DNA from: CAYUCJ01 sp049282265
GTDB taxonomy: Bacteria > Desulfobacterota > DSM-4660 > Desulfatiglandales > Desulfatiglandaceae
Length of the DNA stretch: 53,698 bases
Reading direction: 5' to 3'
Assembly: GCA_049282265.1 (NCBI GenBank)
Contig: JBAPTR010000228.1
Span: 1 to 53,698, forward strand
Shown here: positions 1-8,234 of the stretch, piece after piece
Layout: the number at the start of each line of letters is the position of its first letter
Position numbering within the stretch: position 1 is the first letter of the stretch
Notes under the pieces: generated by a model
Told to the model about the DNA's origin: nothing
Seen by the model: only the letters and a program-made list of their open reading frames with translations
The model's database searches: none
Made by a program: the position numbers and the translations under genes

Positions 1-984
1 TATTTCGACGTCCATGTCTATGTGGCCAACTGGATGACGGCCATTTTCATGTTGCGGCTGCCCAGCGATGCGCTGGACCCAGAAACGGCCGAAGCCTTGG
101 CGATAAGCTACGTCCTGGATTTCAAGGCTAGCAACACCCATTGGGTCATCACCTGGCGCCTGGAGCAGTCCGAAAATTACGACCGCTTTGGCATGGAAGA
201 CGGCCGGGGCTGGATGGCACGACTCGCGCCCGTACGAGATGAGTTGCTGCGCGGAGATTTTCGCAGCCTCTATATAGGTTGGCTGGCGGCCGTAACCGGG
301 GAAATGATGGATGACGATGAGATGGAGCCCTTGGCCGTGAGCGGATTGGGGAGTTTGACATCGGCCCAACAGGCACTTGCGGAATTTTTGGAGGTGGACC
401 CGGACCTGCTGGCAGGTGCCTGCATGGGCAGCCCGGCCATGCAAGACGAGGAGATTTCCCAAAATGAAATGGATGAATGGGTCGATACTTTGCCGAATAA
501 TGAGTTGAAGGAGGTCTTGAAACAACTTCTGGAGGGACAAGGACAGCAGGCGGAGCACACCCTTAAAAACCGATTCGCGTCATGGCGGCGCGGCCTGCAG
601 GCTGACAAGACCGACACGCCTCGGCGCACGGTGGGAGAACTGAGGGCAAATGCTGATGCGGCTGAAAAGATCCGGATAGAAAAGCAAGAACGTGACCGGA
701 AGCTGCGGGAGATCAAGCGCCGCAAGGAGCGCGACGCGTATCTGAAGAACCTGTCCAAAGATTTTTCGAGGGCCTGGAAGTCGGTTCAGAAAACTGTTGA
801 ACGCGGATCGGGCCCGGCCTATGACGAGGCCCGACATATCCTTGTTGACCTGGCTGAAGCTTATTCACTTTACGCGAAGCGGAAAACCTTTGAACAAGAG
901 TTGAGAAAATTCATGGCCGACCACATGCGGCGCAAGGCGTTGATTCAACGTCTGGTAAAAGCCAGTATCTGGGAGGAGAAATAA
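1..984 (+). CDS. Conserved hypothetical protein, 5' end outside the window
   Basis: The frame is open from base 1, so the true start is upstream; the first in-window start-like codon is GTG at 22. At least 327 residues are visible. I do not recognise the family. The first half is compositionally ordinary, with an acidic patch (MMDDDEMEP) near residue 105. The second half is highly charged, rich in Lys, Arg and Glu, and predicted by eye to be long helices or coiled coil (around residues 210-310). It has no signal peptide or membrane segment in the visible part. It precedes a HEAT-like repeat gene by 74 bases on the same strand and probably shares its transcript. Function unknown; a structural or adaptor role would be a guess. 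Confidence 0.6.
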   Translation, partial: YFDVHVYVANWMTAIFMLRLPSDALDPETAEALAISYVLDFKASNTHWVITWRLEQSENYDRFGMEDGRGWMARLAPVRDELLRGDFRSLYIGWLAAVTGEMMDDDEMEPLAVSGLGSLTSAQQALAEFLEVDPDLLAGACMGSPAMQDEEISQNEMDEWVDTLPNNELKEVLKQLLEGQGQQAEHTLKNRFASWRRGLQADKTDTPRRTVGELRANADAAEKIRIEKQERDRKLREIKRRKERDAYLKNLSKDFSRAWKSVQKTVERGSGPAYDEARHILVDLAEAYSLYAKRKTFEQELRKFMADHMRRKALIQRLVKASIWEEK

Positions 985-1058
985 GGGATGAACCCACGAA
1001 AGCCTGGAAGGATCGTGAAAAGGAATAACAATCAAATGACGAAACTCGGGAGGGACAA

Positions 1059-1889
1059 ATGGACCTGAAGATATTGAAGGAGACTCCTCCTTGGGACTGG
1101 CCGGAACGCGCCGACAAAATGTTTCTTGAGATTCTCGCAGATGACCAGGGCGATGCTTCCAACCGCATCCTTGCTGCGGAGCTGGCCGGCGACTTTACCG
1201 TGATCAACGACGATCTCGTTGATGCATTGCTATCCATCCTCCAAGGCGATGATGAATCAGAGGAGCTGCGTGGCAAGGCTGCAATATCCCTGGGGCCGGT
1301 ACTCGATCACGCCGACACAGACGGGTTTGATGACCCGGAAGATGTTCCAATCTCCGAGGACACGTTTCGCAAAATCCAGGCATCGCTCCGCAGGCTCTAC
1401 CTGGACGCCGGTGTGCCCAAAAACGTGCGTCGACGGATATTGGAGGCATCGGTTCGCGCCCCCCAAGAGTGGCACCAAAACGCTATTCGGGCAGCCTATT
1501 CCAGTGATGATGAGGATTGGAGGCTGACGGCGGTTTTTTCGATGCGCTGGGTCGGCGGATTCGATAATCAGATCCTCGAAGCGCTCGAAAGCAATAACCA
1601 GAATATCCATTACCAGGCCGTCTGTGCGGCCGGGAATTGGGAGGTGGATGCGGCTTGGTCACACTTATCAAAACTCGTCAGCGCGCAAGTGACCGACAAA
1701 CCGCTGCTGCTGGCCGCCATTGATGCCGTAGCCGGCATTCGCCCACAGGAAGCAGGCGTAATTCTGGTGGATCTGACCAACTCCGACGACGAGGACATCG
1801 TGGAGGCAGCCCATGAAGCCATGGCTATGGCCGAGGGCCCATGGAGTGATGAATTCGATGACGACGATGACGATGGGTATGTCCACTGA
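1059..1889 (+). CDS. HEAT-like repeat protein, function unknown
   Basis: This 276-residue protein starts at ATG 1059, preceded by GGGAGGGA with suitable spacing. The sequence is a series of short helical pairs with recurring patterns such as LRGKAAISLG, LTAVFSMRWVGG, YQAVCAAGNW and LLLAAIDAVAG, typical of HEAT or PBS-lyase-like alpha-solenoid repeats. It ends in a strongly acidic tail (six Asp in a row near the C-terminus). Such proteins usually bind other proteins rather than catalyse; no partner can be named from sequence. It sits between the left-edge hypothetical gene and a small gene 12 bases downstream, so the three look like one operon. No membrane segment or signal peptide is seen. 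Confidence 0.65.
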   Translation: MDLKILKETPPWDWPERADKMFLEILADDQGDASNRILAAELAGDFTVINDDLVDALLSILQGDDESEELRGKAAISLGPVLDHADTDGFDDPEDVPISEDTFRKIQASLRRLYLDAGVPKNVRRRILEASVRAPQEWHQNAIRAAYSSDDEDWRLTAVFSMRWVGGFDNQILEALESNNQNIHYQAVCAAGNWEVDAAWSHLSKLVSAQVTDKPLLLAAIDAVAGIRPQEAGVILVDLTNSDDEDIVEAAHEAMAMAEGPWSDEFDDDDDDGYVH

Positions 1890-1901
1890 GAAAGGAGCAG
1901 A

Positions 1902-2132
1902 GTGAGCCCCGGAAAGCGAAAACAGATCGATCCGCTCGAGCAGGCCATCGAAGCGGCACTGTCTCCCGGACGCTTCATCTCCTACAACGCTGCTTGGTCG
2001 TTCGTGCATGATGTTCAGGGTGTTGCGAATGACATAGAGAAAATTATCAAGAAAGAGCCGGATCGAACAGCGTATCTGTTCGAGGCCTTCATCGTCGCTT
2101 GCCATGAAAAAGCCAATGAAATCGCAGACTAA
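1902..2132 (+). CDS. Small protein, possibly a truncated N-terminal fragment
   Basis: A 76-residue ORF begins at GTG 1902 with an AAAGGAG ribosome site at 1891-1897, so translation is plausible. It follows the HEAT-like gene by 12 bases. The peptide (for example IDPLEQAIEAALSPGRFI and LFEAFIVACHEKANEI) resembles, from memory only, the start of a longer uncharacterised bacterial family found beside SWIM zinc-finger genes, and it ends abruptly at ANEIAD. That would fit truncation at the boundary of a decayed region, with a DUF2889 gene on the other strand just beyond. An intact small gene cannot be excluded. Function unknown. Confidence 0.45.
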   Translation: MSPGKRKQIDPLEQAIEAALSPGRFISYNAAWSFVHDVQGVANDIEKIIKKEPDRTAYLFEAFIVACHEKANEIAD

Positions 2133-2166
2133 CAGCAAGGAGAAAAAATTTCACTGGAAGAATTCC

Positions 2167-2745
2167 CTACCGGTTCTCTTTCTCGTGCCTTTCCAGGGTC
2201 TCCCGTATCATTTGCATCAGTGGGCCGTCTTCTTTCCAAAGCTTGCAACTGTTGATCAGGGTGGTTAGCCCTTGAAACTCATCCAGGGACCGGGGAATAG
2301 GGCGACGCTCGCGCGACTGCTGGGTCCAATATCCGTGTAAGGCCGCAGGGCCCATGGTCACAATGAGATGTGTTAGATGTGCACATCCCTGAACCCCGCC
2401 CAAGCGCCTATGCACCTCCTCGCTGTAACCGGAAACAATGGACAGGCCCACTATCCTCTTTACTGATTCCAGGGTGGTTGGACAGAGCTCATGTGGAATA
2501 TCGGGCATTTCCGCCTCAGCATCCAGGATGGTAACGGGCCAGCCACCAACGAGCAGCCGGACGCACATCCAGTGTACCACACCAGTTGGCCGTGACTTAC
2601 CATTCCAATGGTATCCAGGAACGAGTCGCTCATCTCTAAGCCAGCCTTCTACGATCAATCGGTCGCCCTCTAAAGGATAGGTACGAAACTCGAGACGTCG
2701 TTCGTGCACTGGGGTATTCTGAATAAGGTCTCTAAGTCGGGTCAT
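2167..2745 (-). CDS. DUF2889-family protein
   Basis: This 192-residue protein on the minus strand starts at ATG 2745, with AAGGAG about 8 bases before it. Its opening (MTRLRDLIQNTPVHERRL), the internal LIVEGWLRDER and the conserved IPHELCPTTLESVKRIVGL are what I associate with the DUF2889 family of Proteobacteria; this is recognition from memory. No catalytic motif is obvious and there is no signal peptide or transmembrane segment. It is convergent with the hypothetical genes to its left and is separated from a tRNA-like remnant on its right by a terminator hairpin, so it is probably transcribed alone. Function not established. Confidence 0.7.
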   Translation of the reverse strand: MTRLRDLIQNTPVHERRLEFRTYPLEGDRLIVEGWLRDERLVPGYHWNGKSRPTGVVHWMCVRLLVGGWPVTILDAEAEMPDIPHELCPTTLESVKRIVGLSIVSGYSEEVHRRLGGVQGCAHLTHLIVTMGPAALHGYWTQQSRERRPIPRSLDEFQGLTTLINSCKLWKEDGPLMQMIRETLERHEKENR

Positions 2746-2769
2746 GGTATTACTCCTTGTTTCGGATAT

Positions 2770-2808
2770 AAAAAAGGCAGATTAGTTGATCACTAAGCTG
2801 CTTTTTTT
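2770..2808. terminator. Bidirectional rho-independent terminator
   Basis: A hairpin (GCAG-A-TTAG / CTAA-G-CTGC, loop TTGATCA) is flanked by five or more A on the left and seven T on the right, so it can work on both strands. On the minus strand it lies directly after the tRNA-Pro-like remnant, the position expected for that gene's own terminator. Confidence 0.6.
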
Positions 2809-2818
2809 ATAACCATTC

Positions 2819-2885
2819 TGGTTGGGACGCGGGATTTAAGCCCTGGGCCCCATTCAGGGGCACTTCCAGGCTGCTCCATTTTCTG
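2819..2885 (-). pseudogene. Decayed tRNA-Pro(GGG)-like remnant
   Basis: Read on the minus strand, this stretch contains a D-loop-like AGCCTGG, an anticodon arm with loop ATGGGGC (U33, anticodon GGG), and a 3' end AAATCCCGC...CCAACCA with an encoded CCA. These match bacterial tRNA-Pro. The molecule is only about 67 nt long, however: the variable loop and the 5' side of the T stem are missing, the 5' acceptor strand (CAGAAAA) does not pair with the 3' strand, and the D stem has mismatches. I therefore call a pseudogene or recombination remnant. A promoter lies just upstream and a terminator just downstream on the same strand. Confidence 0.45.
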
Positions 2886-2900
2886 AAAATTGTGCAATAG

Positions 2901-2928
2901 ATACTATAGTACTTTATCAGCTTGTCAA
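2901..2928 (-). promoter_or_regulatory. Sigma-70-type promoter facing the tRNA-like remnant
   Basis: On the minus strand, TTGACA (2928-2923) and TAGTAT (2906-2901) are separated by 16 bases. The start point would fall a few bases before the tRNA-like remnant. Confidence 0.5.
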
Positions 2929-3085
2929 GAGATAAAATGATGGAAAAATCAGCATGTTGACACACTGTATTGAATAAGGCCATTTGTGGATGGAAACCAG
3001 CTTATTTTGTCTTCTCAGTGATGTCGCGCACTTTTTTAGGCACCACAAAGACGGCTTTCCTCCATGTCTTGCCGCGTCATCGACC

Positions 3086-3113
3086 TTGACACTATCTGCT
3101 ATTCCCCTATACT
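3086..3113 (+). promoter_or_regulatory. Sigma-70-type promoter of selB
   Basis: TTGACA at 3086-3091 and TATACT at 3108-3113 with a 16-base spacer. The selB ribosome site AAGGAA (3131-3136) and ATG 3145 follow. The untranslated leader would be about 25 bases. Confidence 0.7.
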
Positions 3114-3144
3114 AAAAAGATACCACTAATAAGGAACCCAAGGC

Positions 3145-5049
3145 ATGAAACAGATCATTCTGGGAACGGCAGGCCACATTGACCACGGGAAGACCTCCCT
3201 CATTAAGGCACTGACCGGTGTGGACACGGACAGGCTCAAGGAAGAGAAAGAGCGTGGCATCACCATCGAACTGGGGTTTGCGCACCTTGAATTGCCGAGC
3301 GGCAATCACTTGGGCATTGTGGATGTGCCGGGGCACGAAAAATTCGTCAAGAACATGGTGGCCGGTGCTACCGGCATTGACCTGGTGGCGCTGGTCATTG
3401 CAGCCGACGAAGGCGTCATGCCCCAGACGCGGGAACATCTGGAGATCTGCCAGCTGCTGAACATCCATCACGGGCTGGTCGTTCTCACCAAGATCGACAT
3501 GGTGGACGAGGAGTGGTTTGAACTCGTCAAAGAGGATGTCACGGAATACCTCTCCGGCACCTTCCTGGCGGATGCCCCCATCGTGGAGGTCTCTTCCGCC
3601 ACCGGGGAGGGTATTGACAACCTGATTTCAACCCTGGATCAACTTGCCCGAAATATTCCCGAAAAGGAGCTGGGCCACGTGTTCCGCCTCCCCATTGACC
3701 GGGTTTTTTCCATGAAGGGGTTCGGGACGGTTATCACCGGGACTGCCGTTTCAGGGCAGATCGGCACCGCCGATGATGTGACCATTTACCCCCAAAAAAT
3801 ACAGTCCAAAATACGCGGCATAGAGGTCCACAACAGGGAAGTCCAGGAAGTGCATGCCGGTCTTCGCACCGCCATAAACCTTCAGGGTATTGAAAAGGCC
3901 ATCATACACCGCGGCCACATCCTGGCTACAAGAGATGCTCTCAGGCCCACTTACATGGTGGATGTGGTGCTGGATCTCCTTCCGAGCGCCCCGAGAAAAC
4001 TCAAGAACAGGGCCAAGGCCCGCTTTCACACCGGGACCTCGGAGATCATTTCCACCGTGGTTCTCTTGGACCGAAATGAACTCGAACCGGGAGAAAGCTG
4101 TTTTGCCCAGATACGGCTCGATGAACCCACGGCCGTGCTCAGGAAGGACCGCTACGTTCTTCGCAGCTATTCCCCGGTCAGGGCCATCGGAGGTGGTGAA
4201 GTCCTGAACGCCCTGCCGAGAAAGAAGAAGCGCTTTTCGGACAAGGCCCTCTCTGAGTTAAAGGTACTTCATGAAGGTGAACTGGGTGATATCGTAGAAC
4301 TGTTTGTGGCCCAGGGCCGATTCAAGGGAACACCGCAGTCTGAAATGCCGTTCCTGACCAACACGGCCAAGAAACGTCTCGACGACATCCTCAAGGCCCT
4401 CAAGGCCAGAAAACGGGTTGTGCAGTATGACAAGGAAAACCAGATCCTGATCCATGCTGATTTTCTTGAAAAGGCCAGGGATGAATTAATGGAGACCATT
4501 TCCCGTTATCACCAGGATTATCCCCTGAAGGGAGGACTTCCCAAAGAAGAGCTGCGATCGAAGACGGCAGGTTCACGGATACCCAAGCTCTTCAATTTTC
4601 TCATCAATCAGCTAATCAAGGAAGGCGGGATTGTGTTGGACAAGGATCTTGTCCGCCTTGAGGAGCACCGCGTGACCCTGGCGGAAGATCAGCAAAAGGC
4701 GCGGAAGGGCATTGAAGAGACCTACCTCAAGAGCGGTCTTCAGCCCCCGTATTTCAAGGAAATCAAAGACAGCTTCCCCGGCAACACGACCCTGGAACTC
4801 CTGGAGCTGATGCACAAGGAAGGCATTCTCGTCAAGGTGAAGGAAGACCTCTACTTTCACCATCAGTCCATTGATCAACTGCAGGAGAATCTCATTGCCT
4901 TTCTCCGGGAACACAGGGAGATGACGACCCCCCAGTTCAAGGACCTGACCGGCGTCTCACGCAAGTTCACCATCCCGCTCATAGAGTATTTTGATCGATC
5001 GAGGATTACGGTGAGAGTAGGAGACAGCCGTGTGCTGCGAAATAAATGA
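3145..5049 (+). CDS. selB: Selenocysteine-specific translation elongation factor SelB
   Basis: SelB is a GTPase that brings Sec-tRNA to the ribosome at UGA codons followed by a SECIS hairpin. The 634-residue protein shows the G1 motif AGHIDHGK (9-16), DVPGHE (60-65) and TKID (115-118), then the two beta-barrel domains of the elongation-factor family, and a long C-terminal part (about 370-634) of the winged-helix type that binds the SECIS. Length is normal for SelB. Start ATG 3145 has AAGGAA eight bases before it. It heads an operon: the next ATG overlaps its stop (ATGA at 5046-5049). Its presence agrees with three selenoprotein genes in the same window. selA, selC and selD are not here. Confidence 0.96.
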   Translation: MKQIILGTAGHIDHGKTSLIKALTGVDTDRLKEEKERGITIELGFAHLELPSGNHLGIVDVPGHEKFVKNMVAGATGIDLVALVIAADEGVMPQTREHLEICQLLNIHHGLVVLTKIDMVDEEWFELVKEDVTEYLSGTFLADAPIVEVSSATGEGIDNLISTLDQLARNIPEKELGHVFRLPIDRVFSMKGFGTVITGTAVSGQIGTADDVTIYPQKIQSKIRGIEVHNREVQEVHAGLRTAINLQGIEKAIIHRGHILATRDALRPTYMVDVVLDLLPSAPRKLKNRAKARFHTGTSEIISTVVLLDRNELEPGESCFAQIRLDEPTAVLRKDRYVLRSYSPVRAIGGGEVLNALPRKKKRFSDKALSELKVLHEGELGDIVELFVAQGRFKGTPQSEMPFLTNTAKKRLDDILKALKARKRVVQYDKENQILIHADFLEKARDELMETISRYHQDYPLKGGLPKEELRSKTAGSRIPKLFNFLINQLIKEGGIVLDKDLVRLEEHRVTLAEDQQKARKGIEETYLKSGLQPPYFKEIKDSFPGNTTLELLELMHKEGILVKVKEDLYFHHQSIDQLQENLIAFLREHREMTTPQFKDLTGVSRKFTIPLIEYFDRSRITVRVGDSRVLRNK

Positions 5050-5843
5050 AGATCCCCGCTGCAGGCATGGAAAAGGGCTTTGAGGAACTGATCTCCGCTC
5101 TGGCCCTGGGATCGAAAGAACACCTCGCCCTGGTTGGAGGGGGCGGTAAGACCACCCTCATGTTCACCCTCGCAGAGGCGCTGCGCAAAGAAGGCCGGAG
5201 GGTGGTCACCGGTACCACCACAAAAGTCCGACTTCCTGAAAGCCTGCATGCCCTGAAAAGCGTTTTTCTGTCGTCGGATCCGGACTGGGAAAGGTCCCTC
5301 AGAACGGGGCTTGATACGCATGGGCATGTATTCTTTTGCAACGAGATCCTTCCTTCCGGCAAGGTAACCGGCATCACAAAATCCCTGGCCGACACCCTCT
5401 GGAAAAATCCCTGGATTGACCACCTGATCCTGGAGGCCGATGGTGCGGCCGGCCGTCCCGTTAAGGCCCCGGAATCCCATGAGCCGGTCATTCCCGATTC
5501 CGTCACCATGGTCATAGCCGTGGTGGGGCTTGACGCCCTCGGGGCCCCTTTTGATGAAGAACATGTCTTCAGGATGGATCGCTTTGAAAAAATTACAGGC
5601 CTCAAACCGGGTGAGGATCTCACCCCGGGAGGTCTTTCGAGGGTATTTGAAGGCCGGGAAGGGCTTTTCAAAGGGACACCGCCCATGGCCAGGAGGGTTG
5701 TTTTTCTGAACAAGCTGGATGTCGTTCAAGATGACCGGGACGTTCGACTCCTGAGGGAGTATATCCTCGATTCACCTGAAGCCGGAGTGAACATGGTGAT
5801 AACGGGATCCCTGCGCCTGAGGAAACTTGAACGCCCGGGATAA
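5046..5843 (+). CDS. yqeC: YqeC-type selenium cofactor biosynthesis protein
   Basis: This 265-residue protein begins inside the selB stop codon and carries a P-loop (GGGGKTT, residues 31-37), followed by LEADGAAGRP and FLNKLDVV segments typical of the YqeC family. YqeC proteins are linked by genome context to selenium-dependent molybdenum hydroxylases, where selenium is a labile ligand of the molybdenum cofactor. The exact reaction is unsettled. Translational coupling to selB and the XdhC gene just downstream support that role here. No signal peptide or membrane segment is seen. The alternative, a generic P-loop ATPase, is unlikely given the neighbours. Confidence 0.85.
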   Translation: MKIPAAGMEKGFEELISALALGSKEHLALVGGGGKTTLMFTLAEALRKEGRRVVTGTTTKVRLPESLHALKSVFLSSDPDWERSLRTGLDTHGHVFFCNEILPSGKVTGITKSLADTLWKNPWIDHLILEADGAAGRPVKAPESHEPVIPDSVTMVIAVVGLDALGAPFDEEHVFRMDRFEKITGLKPGEDLTPGGLSRVFEGREGLFKGTPPMARRVVFLNKLDVVQDDRDVRLLREYILDSPEAGVNMVITGSLRLRKLERPG

Positions 5844-5873
5844 TTGGATTTTCTTTACGGTTGAGGAGTCAAC

Positions 5874-6938
5874 ATGCAAAACATCTATGAAGCGCTTATG
5901 GATCAATACAGGCAGGGCAACACATCCGTTCTTGCCACGATCATCAAACAGGCGGGTCCTTCCCCGCGCGGTATCGGCGCAAAATGCCTGCTGACCAAAG
6001 ACGGCGTGCTCTTCGGGACCATCGGTGGAGGCCTTCTGGAGGCCGAAGTCCTCCAGAAGGCCACCGACTTAATGCAAACCAAGGTTCCGGAGCTGATGAG
6101 CTTTCATCTCAAAGGGACCGATGTTGAGGACACGGATATGCTGTGCGGCGGTGACGTGGAGGTCTTCCTGGCCCCCCTGTCCCCGGAGGATTCCGGACTT
6201 CTTCCTTTTTTTGAGGCGATCCTGAGGATTCACAGGCGCGGTGGATCCGGGTTGATCGCGACGATCGTGGACCCTGAGTCATGGCAGGCTGAGAAGGCGC
6301 CCATGGTCTTTCTCACGGCAGACGGTGAGCAAACGGGAAGTATCCCGGGATGTCCCAATCTTGAAACGGAACTGAAAAACAAGGCGGAAGCACTTGTGCG
6401 GCAGAGGGTCCCGAAGATCCACCGTTTTTCCGAAGGGGGACGATCTCTTAACGTCTTTGTGGAGCCGGTCCAATCCAACCCGATTCTGTTCATTTTCGGT
6501 GGAGGGCATGTATCCCAGCAGATTGCGCCCCTGGCGGCCCGGGTCGGATTCAACGTGAGAGTCATTGACGATCGGAAGGATTTTGCTGATCCGCATCTGT
6601 TTCCGGAAGCACAGGAGGTGCTTGAGCGCCGGTTTGAGGACGTGATGGGTGGTCTGCCCGTGGATGGTTCCTCCTACCTTGTGATTGTCACCCGGGGACA
6701 CAGTCATGACAAGGAGGTCCTGGCCCAGGCATTGAAAACCGATGCCAGGTATGTGGGAATGATCGGAAGCCGACGGAAACGGGATATCATTTATCAGAGA
6801 CTCATGGAAGAGGGTTTTTCAAAGGAAGACATTGCCCGGGTCCATTCTCCCATCGGGCTCAGCATAGGAGCGGAGACTCCCGAGGAAATTGCCGTGAGCA
6901 TCGTTGCGGAATTGGTTCAAGTACGGGCGGGGAAATAA
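5874..6938 (+). CDS. xdhC: XdhC/CoxI-family molybdenum hydroxylase maturation protein
   Basis: A 354-residue protein with the two usual parts of the family: an N-terminal XdhC/CoxI domain (SPRGIGAK, GTIGGGLLEAEVL, and C91 in MLCGGDVEVF) and a C-terminal Rossmann domain (FIFGGGHVSQQIAP from about 210, VTRGHSHD, GMIGSRRKR). XdhC binds the molybdenum cofactor and helps insert it, after sulfuration or, in selenium-dependent enzymes, selenation. It follows yqeC by 30 bases and is in the same operon. No molybdenum hydroxylase structural gene is in the window, so its client enzyme is elsewhere. ATG 5874 is preceded by a GAGGAG-like site. Confidence 0.9.
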   Translation: MQNIYEALMDQYRQGNTSVLATIIKQAGPSPRGIGAKCLLTKDGVLFGTIGGGLLEAEVLQKATDLMQTKVPELMSFHLKGTDVEDTDMLCGGDVEVFLAPLSPEDSGLLPFFEAILRIHRRGGSGLIATIVDPESWQAEKAPMVFLTADGEQTGSIPGCPNLETELKNKAEALVRQRVPKIHRFSEGGRSLNVFVEPVQSNPILFIFGGGHVSQQIAPLAARVGFNVRVIDDRKDFADPHLFPEAQEVLERRFEDVMGGLPVDGSSYLVIVTRGHSHDKEVLAQALKTDARYVGMIGSRRKRDIIYQRLMEEGFSKEDIARVHSPIGLSIGAETPEEIAVSIVAELVQVRAGK

Positions 6939-6979
6939 CCATAGATGCTGTTGAAATCGAACCACAAGGAGGGGTGACG

Positions 6980-7636
6980 ATGGGTTACGAAGTTAAGGAA
7001 TCTTATCAGGATTGGCTCTGGGAAAAACTGGGAGAGCGCTGTATAAAGAACCTCAACAAGCACGGTTTCGACGCCCATCTTGTCCGGACCGTTGAAGAGG
7101 CCAGAGACCTCATCATGGGCATGACGGACGGTTTTGAAAGCTTCGGCTTCGGGGGATCGGACACGACCCGTTCTCTCGGGGTCATGGAAGAATTGAAAAA
7201 ACGGGGCAAAACCATCCATGACCACTGGCAACAGGGACTGACCAAGGAAGAAGACCTGGAGATCCGGCTCCGGCAGGGCCGCTGTGATTGTTTCCTTTGC
7301 AGTGCCAATGCCGTCTCCGCCACCGGCGAAATTGTCAATGTGGATGGGATCGGAAACCGGACCAATGCCATGACTTTCGGGAACAAAAAGGTCGTCATCG
7401 TGGCGGGGATGAACAAAGTGGCACAGGACCTGGAGGGTGCCCTGACGCGGGTGCGTGAAGTCGCCGGCCCCATGCGTGCCAAGAGCCTCGGGATGGAAAC
7501 ACCCTGTGCGGAGACAGGCCTGTGCAGCGACTGCAACTCACCCCAGCGCATCTGCCGCATCACCACAATACTGCACCGGAAACCCATGATCACCGACGTC
7601 TCGGTCATCCTCATCAACCAGACCCTGGGGTTCTGA
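6980..7636 (+). CDS. LUD-domain (DUF162) protein
   Basis: This protein of 218 residues belongs by eye to the LUD family (LutB/LutC-like, DUF162): SFGFGGSDTTRSLGVMEEL, LCSANAVSATGEIVNVDG and NKKVVIVAGMNKV are typical. The C-terminal part holds a cysteine-rich stretch (CAETGLCSDCNSPQRIC), which in relatives may bind a metal or iron-sulfur cluster. An in-frame GTG at 6974 overlaps the AAGGAGGGG ribosome site, so ATG 6980 is the better start. Relatives act in lactate utilisation, but stand-alone short LUD proteins in anaerobes have no settled role. It follows xdhC by about 40 bases and may share its transcript. Confidence 0.8.
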   Translation: MGYEVKESYQDWLWEKLGERCIKNLNKHGFDAHLVRTVEEARDLIMGMTDGFESFGFGGSDTTRSLGVMEELKKRGKTIHDHWQQGLTKEEDLEIRLRQGRCDCFLCSANAVSATGEIVNVDGIGNRTNAMTFGNKKVVIVAGMNKVAQDLEGALTRVREVAGPMRAKSLGMETPCAETGLCSDCNSPQRICRITTILHRKPMITDVSVILINQTLGF

Positions 7637-7638
7637 TC

Positions 7639-7893
7639 ATGAGCAGACACACCCATTCTTTCGTAGAGGAATATGACGGGCTCGTGGGTTTTGGATTCAG
7701 CCGGGATGTGGACGCATGTACCCTGACCTACTATCTCCAGAAATTTTCGGATGATGAACTCATGGCCCTTTTGAGGCCCAGGATGTCACAGGAGGATATG
7801 GACGATCTCTTTAGCTGCATCACACGTATCATGAAACACCACCTGAAGGACGAGGAGTATCACAAGTACTTCCTGAAAGATGAGGAGCATTGA
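7639..7893 (+). CDS. Small conserved protein of unknown function
   Basis: An 84-residue cytoplasmic protein starting two bases after the LUD stop codon, so probably translationally coupled. It is rich in acidic residues and His (FVEEYDGLVGFGFSRDVD, TLTYYLQKFSDDELMALL, HHLKDEEYHKYFL). I have an impression of similar short proteins in other sulfate reducers but cannot name a domain. The clustered His near the C-terminus could bind metal; this is a guess. It is the last gene of the selB operon as far as can be seen. Confidence 0.6.
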   Translation: MSRHTHSFVEEYDGLVGFGFSRDVDACTLTYYLQKFSDDELMALLRPRMSQEDMDDLFSCITRIMKHHLKDEEYHKYFLKDEEH

Positions 7894-8053
7894 CAGCATA
7901 CGCCATATTTGATGGAATCATAGAAAGTACGGTCCTCAGGACTTTTAGGAAAGCCATCATCATGATGTGACATATAACCCCCTGACTCAACATCACGGCA
8001 TAATCTGCGACACTGCCTTCGACGGGTGCGGCAGCGGAACGTTCCATGGAAAA

Positions 8054-8069
8054 ATTGCAAAACTGCAGT
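8054..8069 (+). promoter_or_regulatory. Candidate upstream activator site for the ORP-like operon
   Basis: ATTGCA-aaac-TGCAGT, an imperfect inverted repeat about 135 bases before the -24 element at 8190. The same TTGCA-N4-TGC pattern occurs twice before the second sigma-54 promoter (13957-14004). The likely binder is the activator encoded at 12561. Confidence 0.5.
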
Positions 8070-8189
8070 GCTGCTATCCATCAGAAATCACATTTTTGCA
8101 ACCTTTTTTCCACCGCAGAGTCATCCCAAATAGCCAAAAAACACTCTATCGTATTGATTTTATGGAATGTTGTCTCCGGCATTTCCTGA

Positions 8190-8205
8190 TGGCATGATGT
8201 TTGCT
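8190..8205 (+). promoter_or_regulatory. Sigma-54 (-24/-12) promoter of the first ORP-like operon
   Basis: TGGCAT-gatgt-TTGCT fits the -24/-12 consensus with the exact five-base gap. The first gene starts at 8235. The 340-base gap 7894-8234 otherwise holds only the activator site at 8054. Confidence 0.75.
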
Positions 8206-8234
8206 CCATTAAGTCGCTCAAGGAGGCCGCTGAA

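Noticed and set aside
2819..2885. Functional tRNA, including tRNA-Sec near selB
   Set aside because: Too short, acceptor strand unpaired, no long variable arm and no UCA anticodon; it matches tRNA-Pro and looks decayed.
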